Below are positions 15,471 to 23,706 of a DNA stretch of 64,000 nucleotides, piece by piece. Source of the stretch: Erythrobacter sp. (GTDB lineage: Bacteria > Pseudomonadota > Alphaproteobacteria > Sphingomonadales > Sphingomonadaceae). The notes beneath the pieces were generated by a model. It did no database searches, had not been told where the DNA came from, and saw nothing but the letters and a program-made list of their open reading frames with translations. A program made the position numbers and the translations under genes. Location of the stretch: positions 372,001 to 436,000 of the forward strand of contig NZ_CP136573.1 of assembly GCF_035194505.1 (NCBI RefSeq), written 5' to 3'. The stretch's first letter is position 1, and every line of letters starts with the position of its first letter.

Positions 15471-17288
15471 TCAGTCGGCGAAGGCTGCATCTTCCAGCTG
15501 CAATTCGGCCGCCGGACGGCTGCCCCAGTCGTCGATCCGCGCGCGGCCCGCGAGGTGGAAGCGCCGCCCGGCGCTACGATGGAGCAGGGTCTGCGCCATT
15601 TCGGTCTCGGCGGCGCGGAAGGCGATCGCCTTGAACGAGCGCCCGTCATTGCCGCTGGCAACAATCCGCAGGTGATCCTTGCCGACAATATCTGCCTTGA
15701 CGATCCGCACCGGCCCGACCGCCACGCGCGGCGCAGGCCAGCCCACGCCGTAAGGCCCGCCTGCCTCCAGCGTATCGACCAGATCAGGCGTGAGCCCGCC
15801 GGGTGCGAGCGCAAGATCGAGCAGCATCGCAGCGCCCGCCCGCGCACGCTCGACATCGCGGGCAAGCCGTTCGTCGAGGAAGCCTGCAAAGTCCGCCAGC
15901 CGCCCCGGCTCGATGGTCAGCCCCGCCGCCATGGCATGGCCGCCGCCCGCCACCAGCAGCCCCGCCTCGCGCGCGGCGATGATCGCAGCGCCAAGATCGA
16001 CCCCGCTGATCGAACGGCCAGAGCCTTTGCCCTGCGTGTCGTCGAGCGCGATGACGATGGCGGGCTTGCCGGTCTTCTCCTTGATGCGGCCCGCCACGAT
16101 CCCGATCACGCCCGGATGCCAGCCATATCCGGCGAGCACCTGCACCGCCATGTTGTGCTGCCCTGCGAGCATGGCTTCGGCGGCCTCCTGGACTTCGGCC
16201 TCGATCGCGCGGCGTTCCTCGTTCAGCTGCGAGAGCTGGATCGCGATGGTCCGCGCTTCCTCGGCGTCGGTGGTGGTGAGCAGGCGCACGCCCAAAGTCG
16301 ATTCGCCGATCCGCCCGCCGGCATTGATGCGCGGCCCGAGCGCGAAGCCGAGGTCGCTCGCTTGTGGTGCGCGAGTCAGCCGGCTCGCATCGATCAGCGC
16401 GGCCATGCCGATCCGCTCGCGCTTCGCCAGCACCTTCAGCCCCTGCGCCACGAAGGCGCGGTTGAGGCCGTGGAGCGCGGCGACATCGGCGACGGTGCCG
16501 AGCGCCACCAGATCGAGCAGCCCGATAAGATCGGGTTCGCGCCGCTCTCCTGCGGCAAACCAGCCCTCCTCGCGCAAGGTCCGCACCAGCGCGATGGCGA
16601 GAAGGAAGGCGACGCCCACCGCAGCAAGGTGGCCATGCGCCGCGCCCAGATCGCTCTCGTCGAGCCGGTTGGGATTGACGAGGGCGGCGGTCACGGGAAG
16701 TTCGGGCGAGCACTTGTGGTGATCGACCACGATCACATCGACGCCTGCATCCTTCGCCATGGCCAGCGCCTCGTGCGCCATTGCGCCGCAATCGACCGTC
16801 ACGATCAGCTGCGATCCGGCCTCGGCCAGCTTCACCAGCGCCTCTCCGGAAGGGCCATAGCCTTCGAGCAGGCGATCGGGGATGTAATAGCCCGCATCAA
16901 GCCCGAGCTGGCGCAGCAGTTCGACGAGCAGCGCCGCGCTGGTCGCCCCGTCGACATCATAATCGCCATAGATCGTCACCCGCTCGCCCGTCGTGACGGC
17001 CCGGGCAAGGCGCGCGGCGGCGGTGTCCATATCGCGGAAGGCGGACGGATCGGGCAGGAATTCGCGCAAGGTCGGGCGGGCATGGCGGGCGAGATCATCC
17101 TCGGCCACGCCGCGGGTCAGCAGCAGCTGATCGAGGATCGAGCGGTCAAGACCGCGCGCAGCATCCTCGCCCAGTTCCATATTGCCGCCGCGCCAGCGCC
17201 ACGCCTTGCCCGAAAGCGAGGAGGTGACACCCAGCACATGGGCATGAGGGGCCAGAGAGGAGGCAGGCGACAGCGGGGCGGAGGACAT
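15471..17288 (-). CDS. recJ: Single-stranded-DNA-specific exonuclease RecJ
   Basis: A protein of about 605 residues with the DHH-superfamily phosphoesterase motifs: DYDVDG at 109-114 and the DHH triad at 189-191 (VVDHHKC). The DHHA1 domain (GGGHAMAAG) and an OB-like C-terminal domain follow. RecJ degrades single-stranded DNA 5' to 3' in recombination and mismatch repair. The start is either 17288 or the ATG four codons upstream at 17300; an N-terminal extension further up has no homology. It is divergent from the flavodoxin-like gene. Confidence 0.95.
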   Translation of the reverse strand: MSSAPLSPASSLAPHAHVLGVTSSLSGKAWRWRGGNMELGEDAARGLDRSILDQLLLTRGVAEDDLARHARPTLREFLPDPSAFRDMDTAAARLARAVTTGERVTIYGDYDVDGATSAALLVELLRQLGLDAGYYIPDRLLEGYGPSGEALVKLAEAGSQLIVTVDCGAMAHEALAMAKDAGVDVIVVDHHKCSPELPVTAALVNPNRLDESDLGAAHGHLAAVGVAFLLAIALVRTLREEGWFAAGERREPDLIGLLDLVALGTVADVAALHGLNRAFVAQGLKVLAKRERIGMAALIDASRLTRAPQASDLGFALGPRINAGGRIGESTLGVRLLTTTDAEEARTIAIQLSQLNEERRAIEAEVQEAAEAMLAGQHNMAVQVLAGYGWHPGVIGIVAGRIKEKTGKPAIVIALDDTQGKGSGRSISGVDLGAAIIAAREAGLLVAGGGHAMAAGLTIEPGRLADFAGFLDERLARDVERARAGAAMLLDLALAPGGLTPDLVDTLEAGGPYGVGWPAPRVAVGPVRIVKADIVGKDHLRIVASGNDGRSFKAIAFRAAETEMAQTLLHRSAGRRFHLAGRARIDDWGSRPAAELQLEDAAFAD

Positions 17289-17373
17289 GGGCTGCAGCAT
17301 AGCCCAAAGCCGCGCCAGCGCACAGGCGCAGGCAATTGACAATCGACAGGAACGCAGGCCACGCAGCGTGGGC

Positions 17374-17868
17374 ATGGAGACAAGCCTTCCCGCGCCGCAC
17401 CTGCTGGTGATCTGGCACAGCCGCACCGGCGCGAGCGAGGCGCTGGCGCGGGCGGCTGCGGAGGCTGCTGCGGGGTCGCGCTTGCTGCGCGCCGAGGCGG
17501 TGACCGCTGCCGATCTGCTGGCGGCAGGCGGATACCTGTTTGTGGCGCCCGAAAATCTCGGCAGTCTTTCCGGGCTGATGAAAGAGATGTTCGACCGCAC
17601 CTATTATGATGTGCTCGGGCAGATCGAGGGGCGGCCCTATGCCACGATCATCGCCGCCGGATCGGACGGGGCCGGGGCTGGGCGGCAGCTTGACCGGATT
17701 GTGACCGGTTGGCGACTGCGCCGTGTCATGGACGGCGTGATCGTCAATTTTTCGGCCCAGACTCCCGAGGCTATCGCCGCCCCCAAACAGGTGCCGGACA
17801 AGGCGCTGAAAAAATGTCGGGAAATCGGCGCAGCTCTGGCCGAGGGGCTGCAACTCGGCATCTTCTAG
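17374..17868 (+). CDS. Flavodoxin/NAD(P)H-dependent FMN reductase-like protein
   Basis: A 164-residue single-domain protein. The N-terminal strand and loop LLVIWHSRTGASEALA resembles the FMN phosphate-binding loop of flavodoxin-like proteins (hSRTGxT). GYLFVAPENLGSLSGLMKEMFDRTYY is the second FMN loop seen in NADPH-dependent FMN reductase-like folds, where substrate or flavin is contacted. Its substrate is unknown. The ATG at 17374 fits the fold start; in-frame codons upstream run into the recJ promoter region. Confidence 0.72.
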   Translation: METSLPAPHLLVIWHSRTGASEALARAAAEAAAGSRLLRAEAVTAADLLAAGGYLFVAPENLGSLSGLMKEMFDRTYYDVLGQIEGRPYATIIAAGSDGAGAGRQLDRIVTGWRLRRVMDGVIVNFSAQTPEAIAAPKQVPDKALKKCREIGAALAEGLQLGIF

Positions 17869-17871
17869 GCT

Positions 17872-17970
17872 ATGACCCTTATCGGGACAGGGAGGTCCTT
17901 TGGGGACTCGACGATAGTGGTCAAACACGCCAAGGATGCCTACCGGTCGTCGCCCGGTCAGGTGCGATAA
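17872..17970 (+). other. Short open frame in the leader of the 18025 gene
   Basis: An ATG frame of 32 codons ends in TAA at 17968-17970, in the same frame as the gene that follows. It could be a short regulatory peptide, the detached N-terminus of the downstream protein, or chance. No Shine-Dalgarno sequence is seen before it, but GAGGGGG directly follows its stop. Confidence 0.2.
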
Positions 17971-18024
17971 GAGGGGGCCTCGAAGATTTCACCGTCGCCT
18001 TACGCTGATGTTGCAGGGCTTCAT

Positions 18025-18813
18025 TTGCTGTTTGCCGCGGGCAAGCGGCCGACGCGCGCGGATATGCTCGCGTTTCTCTCGCATCAGCACGCGGTCAGTC
18101 TGAGCCATGATCCTGCCGGCGATGCCGCTGCGGGCCTGCTGGTGACGCAGGCAGACAGCGCGCAGGCGGGCGTGCCGGCGAGGGCTGATGCCGAGGCGCA
18201 AGCGCAGGCGTGGCTGGAACTGCTGCGCGAAGGGCTGACGTTTGATTTGCGCGGGCTGGCGCCGGGGCCTGCGGGCGTGCTGCCGGTGATCGCCCACCGC
18301 TTCGATTTTCCCGCCAGCGCTGCCGGGCAGGAGGCGCTCGAAGCACTGACCATCACGCCGGGCCCGCACCTGACCGGCGGCGAGCGCTCGATGCCGGTGC
18401 TGCGCGGCATGCTCGGCCTCGCGCGCGATCTGACCCAGCATTTCGAGGATCTTGTGGCGGTGGTGTGGGATCCGTCGCGCAGTGCGATCGGGCGACGGTT
18501 CTTCGAATCCGTCATCACCGCATGGCTCGAAGGCGGGGCCTTCCCCGCGCTCGGCCTCACCGCTTTCGAGCAGGTGGAGGACGGCGCCTTGCAGACCGTG
18601 GGTCTCAATTTCTGGATCGGGCAGGAATTGCGGATCGAGCCACCGCTCACCTCGGACAAGGTCGCCGCGACGCGATTGGGCGTGCGGCTTGTCAACCAAC
18701 TGGTCATTGTCGGGGGGTTAGAAGAAAGCGAGCGGATCATCGCGCCTGACGGAACCAGGCTGGTGATGCGCACGTCGCGCAATGGTGATTTCATCAGGGT
18801 GTGGCGCGAATAG
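18025..18813 (+). CDS. Uncharacterised protein upstream of an AHH nuclease
   Basis: A soluble protein of about 262 residues that I do not recognise; no signal peptide or membrane segment. The start is unclear. The frame opens after a TAA at 17968, and no ATG or GTG occurs before codon 16 (M at about 18067). TTG at 18025 is the conventional choice, but the only good Shine-Dalgarno sequence (GAGGGGG, 17970-17976) is nine bases before an ATT codon at 17986, whose frame reads in without break. The 3' end nearly joins the AHH nuclease gene, so the two are probably co-transcribed. Confidence 0.55.
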   Translation: MLFAAGKRPTRADMLAFLSHQHAVSLSHDPAGDAAAGLLVTQADSAQAGVPARADAEAQAQAWLELLREGLTFDLRGLAPGPAGVLPVIAHRFDFPASAAGQEALEALTITPGPHLTGGERSMPVLRGMLGLARDLTQHFEDLVAVVWDPSRSAIGRRFFESVITAWLEGGAFPALGLTAFEQVEDGALQTVGLNFWIGQELRIEPPLTSDKVAATRLGVRLVNQLVIVGGLEESERIIAPDGTRLVMRTSRNGDFIRVWRE

Positions 18814-18877
18814 ATGCTGGCAGGGGGGATCCGCCATCAGGTCTGTCATCGCTTTCCGGGAGGTCAACCGGCGGGAT

Positions 18878-19330
18878 GTGCCCGGATATGACCCCGCACT
18901 CCAACGCCACCACCTGCTCCCGCGCCAGCTGCTGAGCCGCCGCTGCTTCGGCACACTGTTCGAGGCGCTCGGCCGCGAGCGGGTGGGGTTCGACGATTTC
19001 CGCGCCAACGGGTTGCTGCTGCCCGCGAGCGAAGAGGCGAGCCTGCGCACCCGCATGCCGCTGCACCGCGGGCCGCATCACCGCTATAACGAGATGGTGA
19101 TCGCCCGCGTCGGCCGGATCGAGGCGCGCTGGTCGGCGGTGCGGAGCCACCATCCCGACATCGCGCTGGAAGAGGCGCTGATGCGCCTGCAACTGCTGCA
19201 AGCCGCGCTGCGGCGGCAATTGCTCAACGAGCGGCGGCGGGTCCTGCTCAACCGCAGGGACCCGCTCGGCACCGGCTTTGACTTCACCGAGCTCGACGCG
19301 ATGGCCGAATTGCTCTGGGCGGCCGAATAG
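18878..19330 (+). CDS. AHH-type HNH-superfamily nuclease, free-standing
   Basis: About 150 residues. The pattern RHHLLPRQLL, then FDDFRANGLLLP, then PLHRGPHHRYNEMV follows the AHH group of the HNH/Endo VII nuclease superfamily, which is best known as a toxin domain in polymorphic and contact-dependent toxins. No delivery domain or signal is present, so its biological role is unknown. A GTG at 18878 with GGGAGG 14 bases upstream is my preferred start; the frame stays open to an ATG at 18782 that overlaps the previous gene. It converges on the nitronate monooxygenase gene with 3 bases between stops. Confidence 0.68.
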   Translation: MPGYDPALQRHHLLPRQLLSRRCFGTLFEALGRERVGFDDFRANGLLLPASEEASLRTRMPLHRGPHHRYNEMVIARVGRIEARWSAVRSHHPDIALEEALMRLQLLQAALRRQLLNERRRVLLNRRDPLGTGFDFTELDAMAELLWAAE

Positions 19331-19333
19331 CGC

Positions 19334-20338
19334 TTATTCGGCAGCCTCGGCGAGCGCGGCCCAGGCGGCATAGCCCGAGTTATCGGCAAGACGTGCCTTG
19401 GCGGCGTGATATTCACGCTCCAGCCGGGCGACGAGGTCTTCGACCGTCCCGACTTCCTTGATCGTGCCGATGCCCTGGCCCGAACCCCAGATGTCCTTCC
19501 ACGCCTTGGCTTTGGTGTTGCCGCCGCTGCCGAAGTTCATCTTGCTCGGATCGCTGACCGGCAGATCGTCGGGATCAAGCCCGGCCGCCTCGATCGAGGA
19601 GCGCAGGTAATTGCCGTGCACGCCGGTGAACAGGTTGGTGTAGACGATCCCTTCCGAGGAGCCTTCGACGATGCCCTGCTTGTAGCCCTGCTCGGCATTG
19701 GCTTCCTTGGTGGCAATGAAGGCGCTGCCGGCATAGGCGAAATCGGCGCGCAAGGCCTGGGCGGCAAGGATCGAGGCGCCGTGGCCGATCGAGCCTGACA
19801 GCGCGACGAGGCCATCAAACCACTCGCGGATTTCCTGCATCAGCGCGAAGGGCGACAGCGCGCCTGCATGGCCGCCTGCACCAGCTGCCACCGGAATGAG
19901 ACCGGTTGCGCCCTTTTCGATCGCCTTGTGGGCGAAGCGGTTGTTGATGACGTCGTGCATCGTCACGCCGCCCCAGTTGCGCACCGCGGTGTAGATATCC
20001 TCGCGCGCGCCCAGCGAGGTGATGATCATCGGCACCTGCCACTTTGCGCAGGTCGCCATGTCGGCATCGACGCGGTCGTTGGTCTTGTGGACGATCTGGT
20101 TGACCGCGAAGGGCGCGGCGGGACGATCGGGATGGGCGCGGTTGTGGGCGGCCAGTTCCTCGGTGATCTGGTGGAGCCACTCATCAAGCTGCGACTGCGG
20201 GCGCGCATTCAGCGCCGGGAAGCTGCCGATGATCCCCGCCTTGCACTGCGCGATCACCAGTTCCGGGCCCGAAACGATGAACAGCGGCGATCCGATCAGC
20301 GGCAGGCGCAGACGATCGAACGGGGCGGGAAGGGGCAT
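19334..20338 (-). CDS. Nitronate monooxygenase (2-nitropropane dioxygenase family)
   Basis: A 334-residue FMN TIM-barrel enzyme. The motif GAGGHAGALSPFAL carries the catalytic-type histidine of the NMO family, and the nucleotide-binding strands IPVAAGAGG and GSIGHGASILAA follow. Members oxidise alkyl nitronates such as propionate-3-nitronate to detoxify them, though some act as enoyl reductases. The ATG at 20338 is preceded by GAGGAGAAAC. It stands alone; the next gene on the same strand is separated by a palindromic repeat. Confidence 0.85.
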   Translation of the reverse strand: MPLPAPFDRLRLPLIGSPLFIVSGPELVIAQCKAGIIGSFPALNARPQSQLDEWLHQITEELAAHNRAHPDRPAAPFAVNQIVHKTNDRVDADMATCAKWQVPMIITSLGAREDIYTAVRNWGGVTMHDVINNRFAHKAIEKGATGLIPVAAGAGGHAGALSPFALMQEIREWFDGLVALSGSIGHGASILAAQALRADFAYAGSAFIATKEANAEQGYKQGIVEGSSEGIVYTNLFTGVHGNYLRSSIEAAGLDPDDLPVSDPSKMNFGSGGNTKAKAWKDIWGSGQGIGTIKEVGTVEDLVARLEREYHAAKARLADNSGYAAWAALAEAAE

Positions 20339-20438
20339 GGGTTTCTCCTCAAAACGTATTCGGCTTGAACGGGTGTCTCTAGCGCGGGTTCCTGCCGAGC
20401 CAAGCGCGTTTTTGCGAGTCAGCAGGGCTTGCCGCATC

Positions 20439-20505
20439 CCGTTCGTGTCGAGCGCAGTCGAGACACAGGGTGCACGGCCTCTCGACTACGCTCGAGGCGA
20501 ACGGG
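20439..20505. repeat. REP-like palindromic repeat, copy A
   Basis: Two inverted arms, 20439-20466 and 20480-20505, each containing variants of CGTTCG..TCGAGCG.AGTCGAGA, with a 13-base loop. The left 28-base arm is identical to the one at 60058-60085 and differs by one base from the complement of 60447-60474. It lies between two minus-strand genes. Confidence 0.85.
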
Positions 20506-20517
20506 GGGCGATGGGCC

Positions 20518-21561
20518 CTAACCCAGCAGTTCCTCGATCCTGTAGAACCGCGCCGCGTTGCCGGCATAGAGCGCCGCCTTCTCCTCCGCGCTGGCCCCGC
20601 TGGTGATGCGCTTGAAGGCGTTCCACAGCACCGGATAGGTCGCGCCCCAGCGATCGACCGGGTAATTGCTCTCGAACATGGCGCGGCGCGTGCCGAAGGC
20701 TTCGATGCAGGTCTCGATATAGGGCTTCCACAGCCGCGCCAGTTCCTCCGAGCCGACGCCGGCGGCAGGCCCGGCCTCGGGCATCGCGCAATTGTGCATC
20801 GCCAGCCCGCCGAGCTTGACCATCACGTTCTCGCACTTGCCCAGTTCGATGATCGCGTCGCGCCACACGCCGAAGCGTTCCTCCAGCCGGCCTTCATAGC
20901 TCGCCGAGCCCAGCGGGGTGCCGCAATGGTCGAGGCAGATCGGGGTATCGGGAAAGGCGCGCGCAAGATCGATCACATCGCCGATCTGCGGCTCCAGCAC
21001 CCAGGCATCGAAGCTGAGCCCGCGTTTGCCGAGCTCTGCAAAGCCCGCGCGGAAGGTCGCGTCGCGATAGAGGCCTTGGGGCGCGTGGAAGGGCGGGCCG
21101 AGCACGTCGGGATCGGCATCCCATGCGCCCTGATGGCGGATCCCCTTGAAGCGCGCAGGCGCGGCGGCAACCAGCGCGTCGAGCACTGCGCCCGCGTCGC
21201 TGCCGAGCATCAGGTTGGCATGGCCGACAATCCCGGCACAGGCGCGCAGTTTCCCGTAGAGCCCGCTCGCCGATTGCGCCGCGACGCCGTTCACATATTC
21301 GACCTCGCCCACCGGCTTCAGCGCATCGCCATAGGCCGAATTGTAGAATGCGCCGCATTCCATGAACACCGTGGCGATGATGTTGTGGCCGGTGGTGACA
21401 TCGGCATGGAGGTGATCGAAGGTGTAATGCGCGGCCGGCACCAGCGTTTCGAGAAAGCGGTGGCGCGGTTCAGGGAACATCGGCAGCAGCGGGCGCAGAT
21501 CCCACAGGTGATGGTGCGGATCGATGATCGCCAGTTCTGGCTCGATGATGGCTTCGGTCAT
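20518..21561 (-). CDS. Amidohydrolase family protein (TIM-barrel metal-dependent hydrolase)
   Basis: A 347-residue protein of the amidohydrolase 2 group, with the N-terminal metal-binding IIDPHHHLWD motif, mid-protein ICLDHCGTP and C-terminal MFESNYPVDR. These positions are the family's histidine and aspartate ligands. Such enzymes hydrolyse lactones or decarboxylate carboxylates, for example 2-pyrone-4,6-dicarboxylate lactonase; the substrate is not determined here. The ATG at 21561 is preceded by GAGGGAGAGAGA, which decides the start. Confidence 0.85.
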   Translation of the reverse strand: MTEAIIEPELAIIDPHHHLWDLRPLLPMFPEPRHRFLETLVPAAHYTFDHLHADVTTGHNIIATVFMECGAFYNSAYGDALKPVGEVEYVNGVAAQSASGLYGKLRACAGIVGHANLMLGSDAGAVLDALVAAAPARFKGIRHQGAWDADPDVLGPPFHAPQGLYRDATFRAGFAELGKRGLSFDAWVLEPQIGDVIDLARAFPDTPICLDHCGTPLGSASYEGRLEERFGVWRDAIIELGKCENVMVKLGGLAMHNCAMPEAGPAAGVGSEELARLWKPYIETCIEAFGTRRAMFESNYPVDRWGATYPVLWNAFKRITSGASAEEKAALYAGNAARFYRIEELLG

Positions 21562-21769
21562 GGTCTCTCTCCCTCGTGCCGCACGCGAGGCCCTTGGCAG
21601 GCCTTCCTTCATGCGCAGTCTCGCTGCCAGATGTAACGGCAAGGCGGCCGAGCGCCATGGTCTTTTTGCAGGGCATGGCTGCTTTTGCGCAGCGGCTTGT
21701 TCATTGACGATTAAGCCGGTTTCGTGGAAATATATCTCGTGTTATCAGTGTCTTAGATGGAGAGAGGCA

Positions 21770-22288
21770 ATGGCGTCGCGGGTCGTGAAATGCTTCGGAA
21801 TGGGCGCTGCGATGGTGCTGGCGGCAGGCGCTGCGGCGGCGCAGGAGACCGCTTCTGCCGCGCTTGACCGGCCGGTGAGCGAGGCCGAATTGCGAGTTCT
21901 TGCGGCAGCCTATCAGCGCGGCGATCTGGGATCGGGGCAGTGCGACTGGGTGCATCCGGTCACCGAGGGGCCGACGCGGATCCCCTGCGAAGTCGTGCCG
22001 CTGCCGGTGCTTGCGGACATGGCGCGCAATGTCATCAATAAGCGGGCGCAGCTCGAACTCGCCAAGCGCTTGGAGGAGGGGCGCGGGGTCGCGCGCAACC
22101 CTGAACTTGCGCGGCGTTTCTACCGGATGGCGGCACGGGATTCGCAGCGCAGCGCGCCGGTCAACGCCGAAGGCATCGCGAGCTTCGTGGTCTCGGGCAT
22201 CGGCGGGCACACGATCTACACCCGCTCCCGGGGCGTCGGCCTGCCCGAAGCGCAGGAACGGCTGCGCAATCTCGCAGCGGCTGACTAG
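21770..22288 (+). CDS. Secreted Sel1-like repeat protein
   Basis: A 172-residue protein with a signal peptide (MASRVVKCFGMGAAMVLAAG, cleavage near AAAAQE). The mature part contains one or two Sel1-like helices (ELAKRLEEGRGVARNPELAR with RFYRMAARD). Sel1 repeats are TPR-like protein-binding units. AGAGAGG precedes the ATG. A possible -35 TTGACG lies at 21704. It is followed 20 bases later by a related lipoprotein gene. Confidence 0.72.
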   Translation: MASRVVKCFGMGAAMVLAAGAAAAQETASAALDRPVSEAELRVLAAAYQRGDLGSGQCDWVHPVTEGPTRIPCEVVPLPVLADMARNVINKRAQLELAKRLEEGRGVARNPELARRFYRMAARDSQRSAPVNAEGIASFVVSGIGGHTIYTRSRGVGLPEAQERLRNLAAAD

Positions 22289-22308
22289 AATATGGGCGGG
22301 CGGTTTTG

Positions 22309-22866
22309 ATGCTGCGGGCAGCACGGCTTGCCGTTCCGGTTGTGCTCGCGCTGCTGGTCGGCGGATGCGCGACACCGCAGCAATATCTCGGGATCGACAC
22401 CCGCACGCCGCTCTCGCCCGAGGACCGCGCACGGATCGAGGCCTCGCTGGCCAGCGGGGCGCAGCCAGCCAATGCCTGTCCGTGGCCGGGGCCTGACGGG
22501 GGGCTGATTACGGTCGCCTGCGAAGTGATGCCCCCGTCGCTGCTCGCGGGCCTTGCCTGGACCGCCAACAAGCCGGCCGCGCTCGAACTGGGAATCCGCT
22601 TCGAGGAAGGGCGCGGGGTGCCGCGAGATCTGGAAAAGGCGCGCAAGCTCTACAGGATAGCCGTCATCTCGACCGGCGGTACGACCTTCTACTATTCGCC
22701 CGGTGCAAACGGCAATGCCGGTCAGCTGATCCCGCTCTTCGCGCCTGAAGAGCCCGGTCTGGCCGAGGCCAAGGCACGTCTCGAAGCCTTGCCGCCCCCT
22801 GAGCACGGCGCGCCTTCGCGCAGCAGGAAAACCCTGAAGGCGGTTCAGACCACCGCACGCCGGTAG
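22309..22866 (+). CDS. Sel1-like lipoprotein, paralogue of the preceding gene
   Basis: A 185-residue protein with a lipoprotein signal: hydrophobic LAVPVVLALLVGG followed by the lipobox cysteine in VGGC, about residue 20. The body matches the preceding protein's layout: ACPWPGPDGGLITVACEV parallels CDWVHPVTEGPTRIPCEV, and LGIRFEEGRGVPRDLEKARKLYRIA is the Sel1-like unit. Function unknown. Its last 22 bases overlap the convergent DUF2189 gene. Confidence 0.75.
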   Translation: MLRAARLAVPVVLALLVGGCATPQQYLGIDTRTPLSPEDRARIEASLASGAQPANACPWPGPDGGLITVACEVMPPSLLAGLAWTANKPAALELGIRFEEGRGVPRDLEKARKLYRIAVISTGGTTFYYSPGANGNAGQLIPLFAPEEPGLAEAKARLEALPPPEHGAPSRSRKTLKAVQTTARR

Positions 22867-23624
22867 AGGTGCCAGGTCGCGTGCCCTAGCACCGGCAGCG
22901 CCACGACAAGGCCGAGAAAGGCCGGGATCATGGCGACAAACAGCAGCACGGCAATCACCTCCGCCCAGCCCAGCATCACCGCGAAATTGCGCCGCACCAC
23001 CTTGAGGCTGGCAATGATCGCATTGAGGAAATCGACCTTGCGTTCGACCAGCAGCGGCAGGCTGATCACCGTCATCGCGTAGAAGGCAAAGGCCAGTACC
23101 GCGCCGACCGCGCTGCCCACCGCCAGCATCGCAAGGCCCGGCGGGGTCATGAGGGCGGCGAGCGTTTCACCGCCCATCCGGCTCCCGGCCATGAAGATCG
23201 CGAAAACTGCGTGGGCGATGATCATCCAGAACGAGAAGGCGACGAACACGATCACCCCCATCGAGAGGATCTGGTCATCCCCGTGGCCCTTCAATGCGCC
23301 GAGCACCGCACGCCATGTAAGCGGCTCGCCCACCTCGCGCCTGCGGCTTGCCTCGTAAAGGCCGACGGCCACGAAAGGCGCGATCAGAGGGAAGCCGGCG
23401 ATCGCGGGGATCAGCCAGGAGAGGTTGCCGCCGGTGATCGTGGCCCAGCCGATTCCAAGACCGGCGAGCACATAGACCCCGCCGAAGAACTGGCCGAAGC
23501 GCGGCATGGCGAGGAAATCGCGCCAGCCCGCCGCGAGCGCCGCGCGCAGGTCTGCCGCAGCAAGATCGCCCGCCACCTGCGGCAGGGTTGCGGGCATGAC
23601 GGAACCCTGTTCGAGCACGCTCAT
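22845..23624 (-). CDS. DUF2189 family integral membrane protein
   Basis: A 259-residue protein with about six membrane helices. The N-terminal ALAAGWRDFLAMPRFGQFFGGVYVLAG and the central FPLIAPFVAVGLYEASRRREVGEPLTW patterns, quoted in parts, are those of the DUF2189 family of predicted membrane proteins. Its function is not known. The ATG at 23624 is chosen from family length; a second ATG at 23597 is possible. Its 3' end overlaps the convergent lipoprotein gene by 22 bases. Confidence 0.78.
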   Translation of the reverse strand: MSVLEQGSVMPATLPQVAGDLAAADLRAALAAGWRDFLAMPRFGQFFGGVYVLAGLGIGWATITGGNLSWLIPAIAGFPLIAPFVAVGLYEASRRREVGEPLTWRAVLGALKGHGDDQILSMGVIVFVAFSFWMIIAHAVFAIFMAGSRMGGETLAALMTPPGLAMLAVGSAVGAVLAFAFYAMTVISLPLLVERKVDFLNAIIASLKVVRRNFAVMLGWAEVIAVLLFVAMIPAFLGLVVALPVLGHATWHLYRRAVV

Positions 23625-23706
23625 CGGCGCTGGCCCTCTCTCCCGTGACAGCGGCGCCGATGATGCGCGCAAAGCGTGCATCAGGCAAGCATTGCGCTCG
23701 CCTTGC

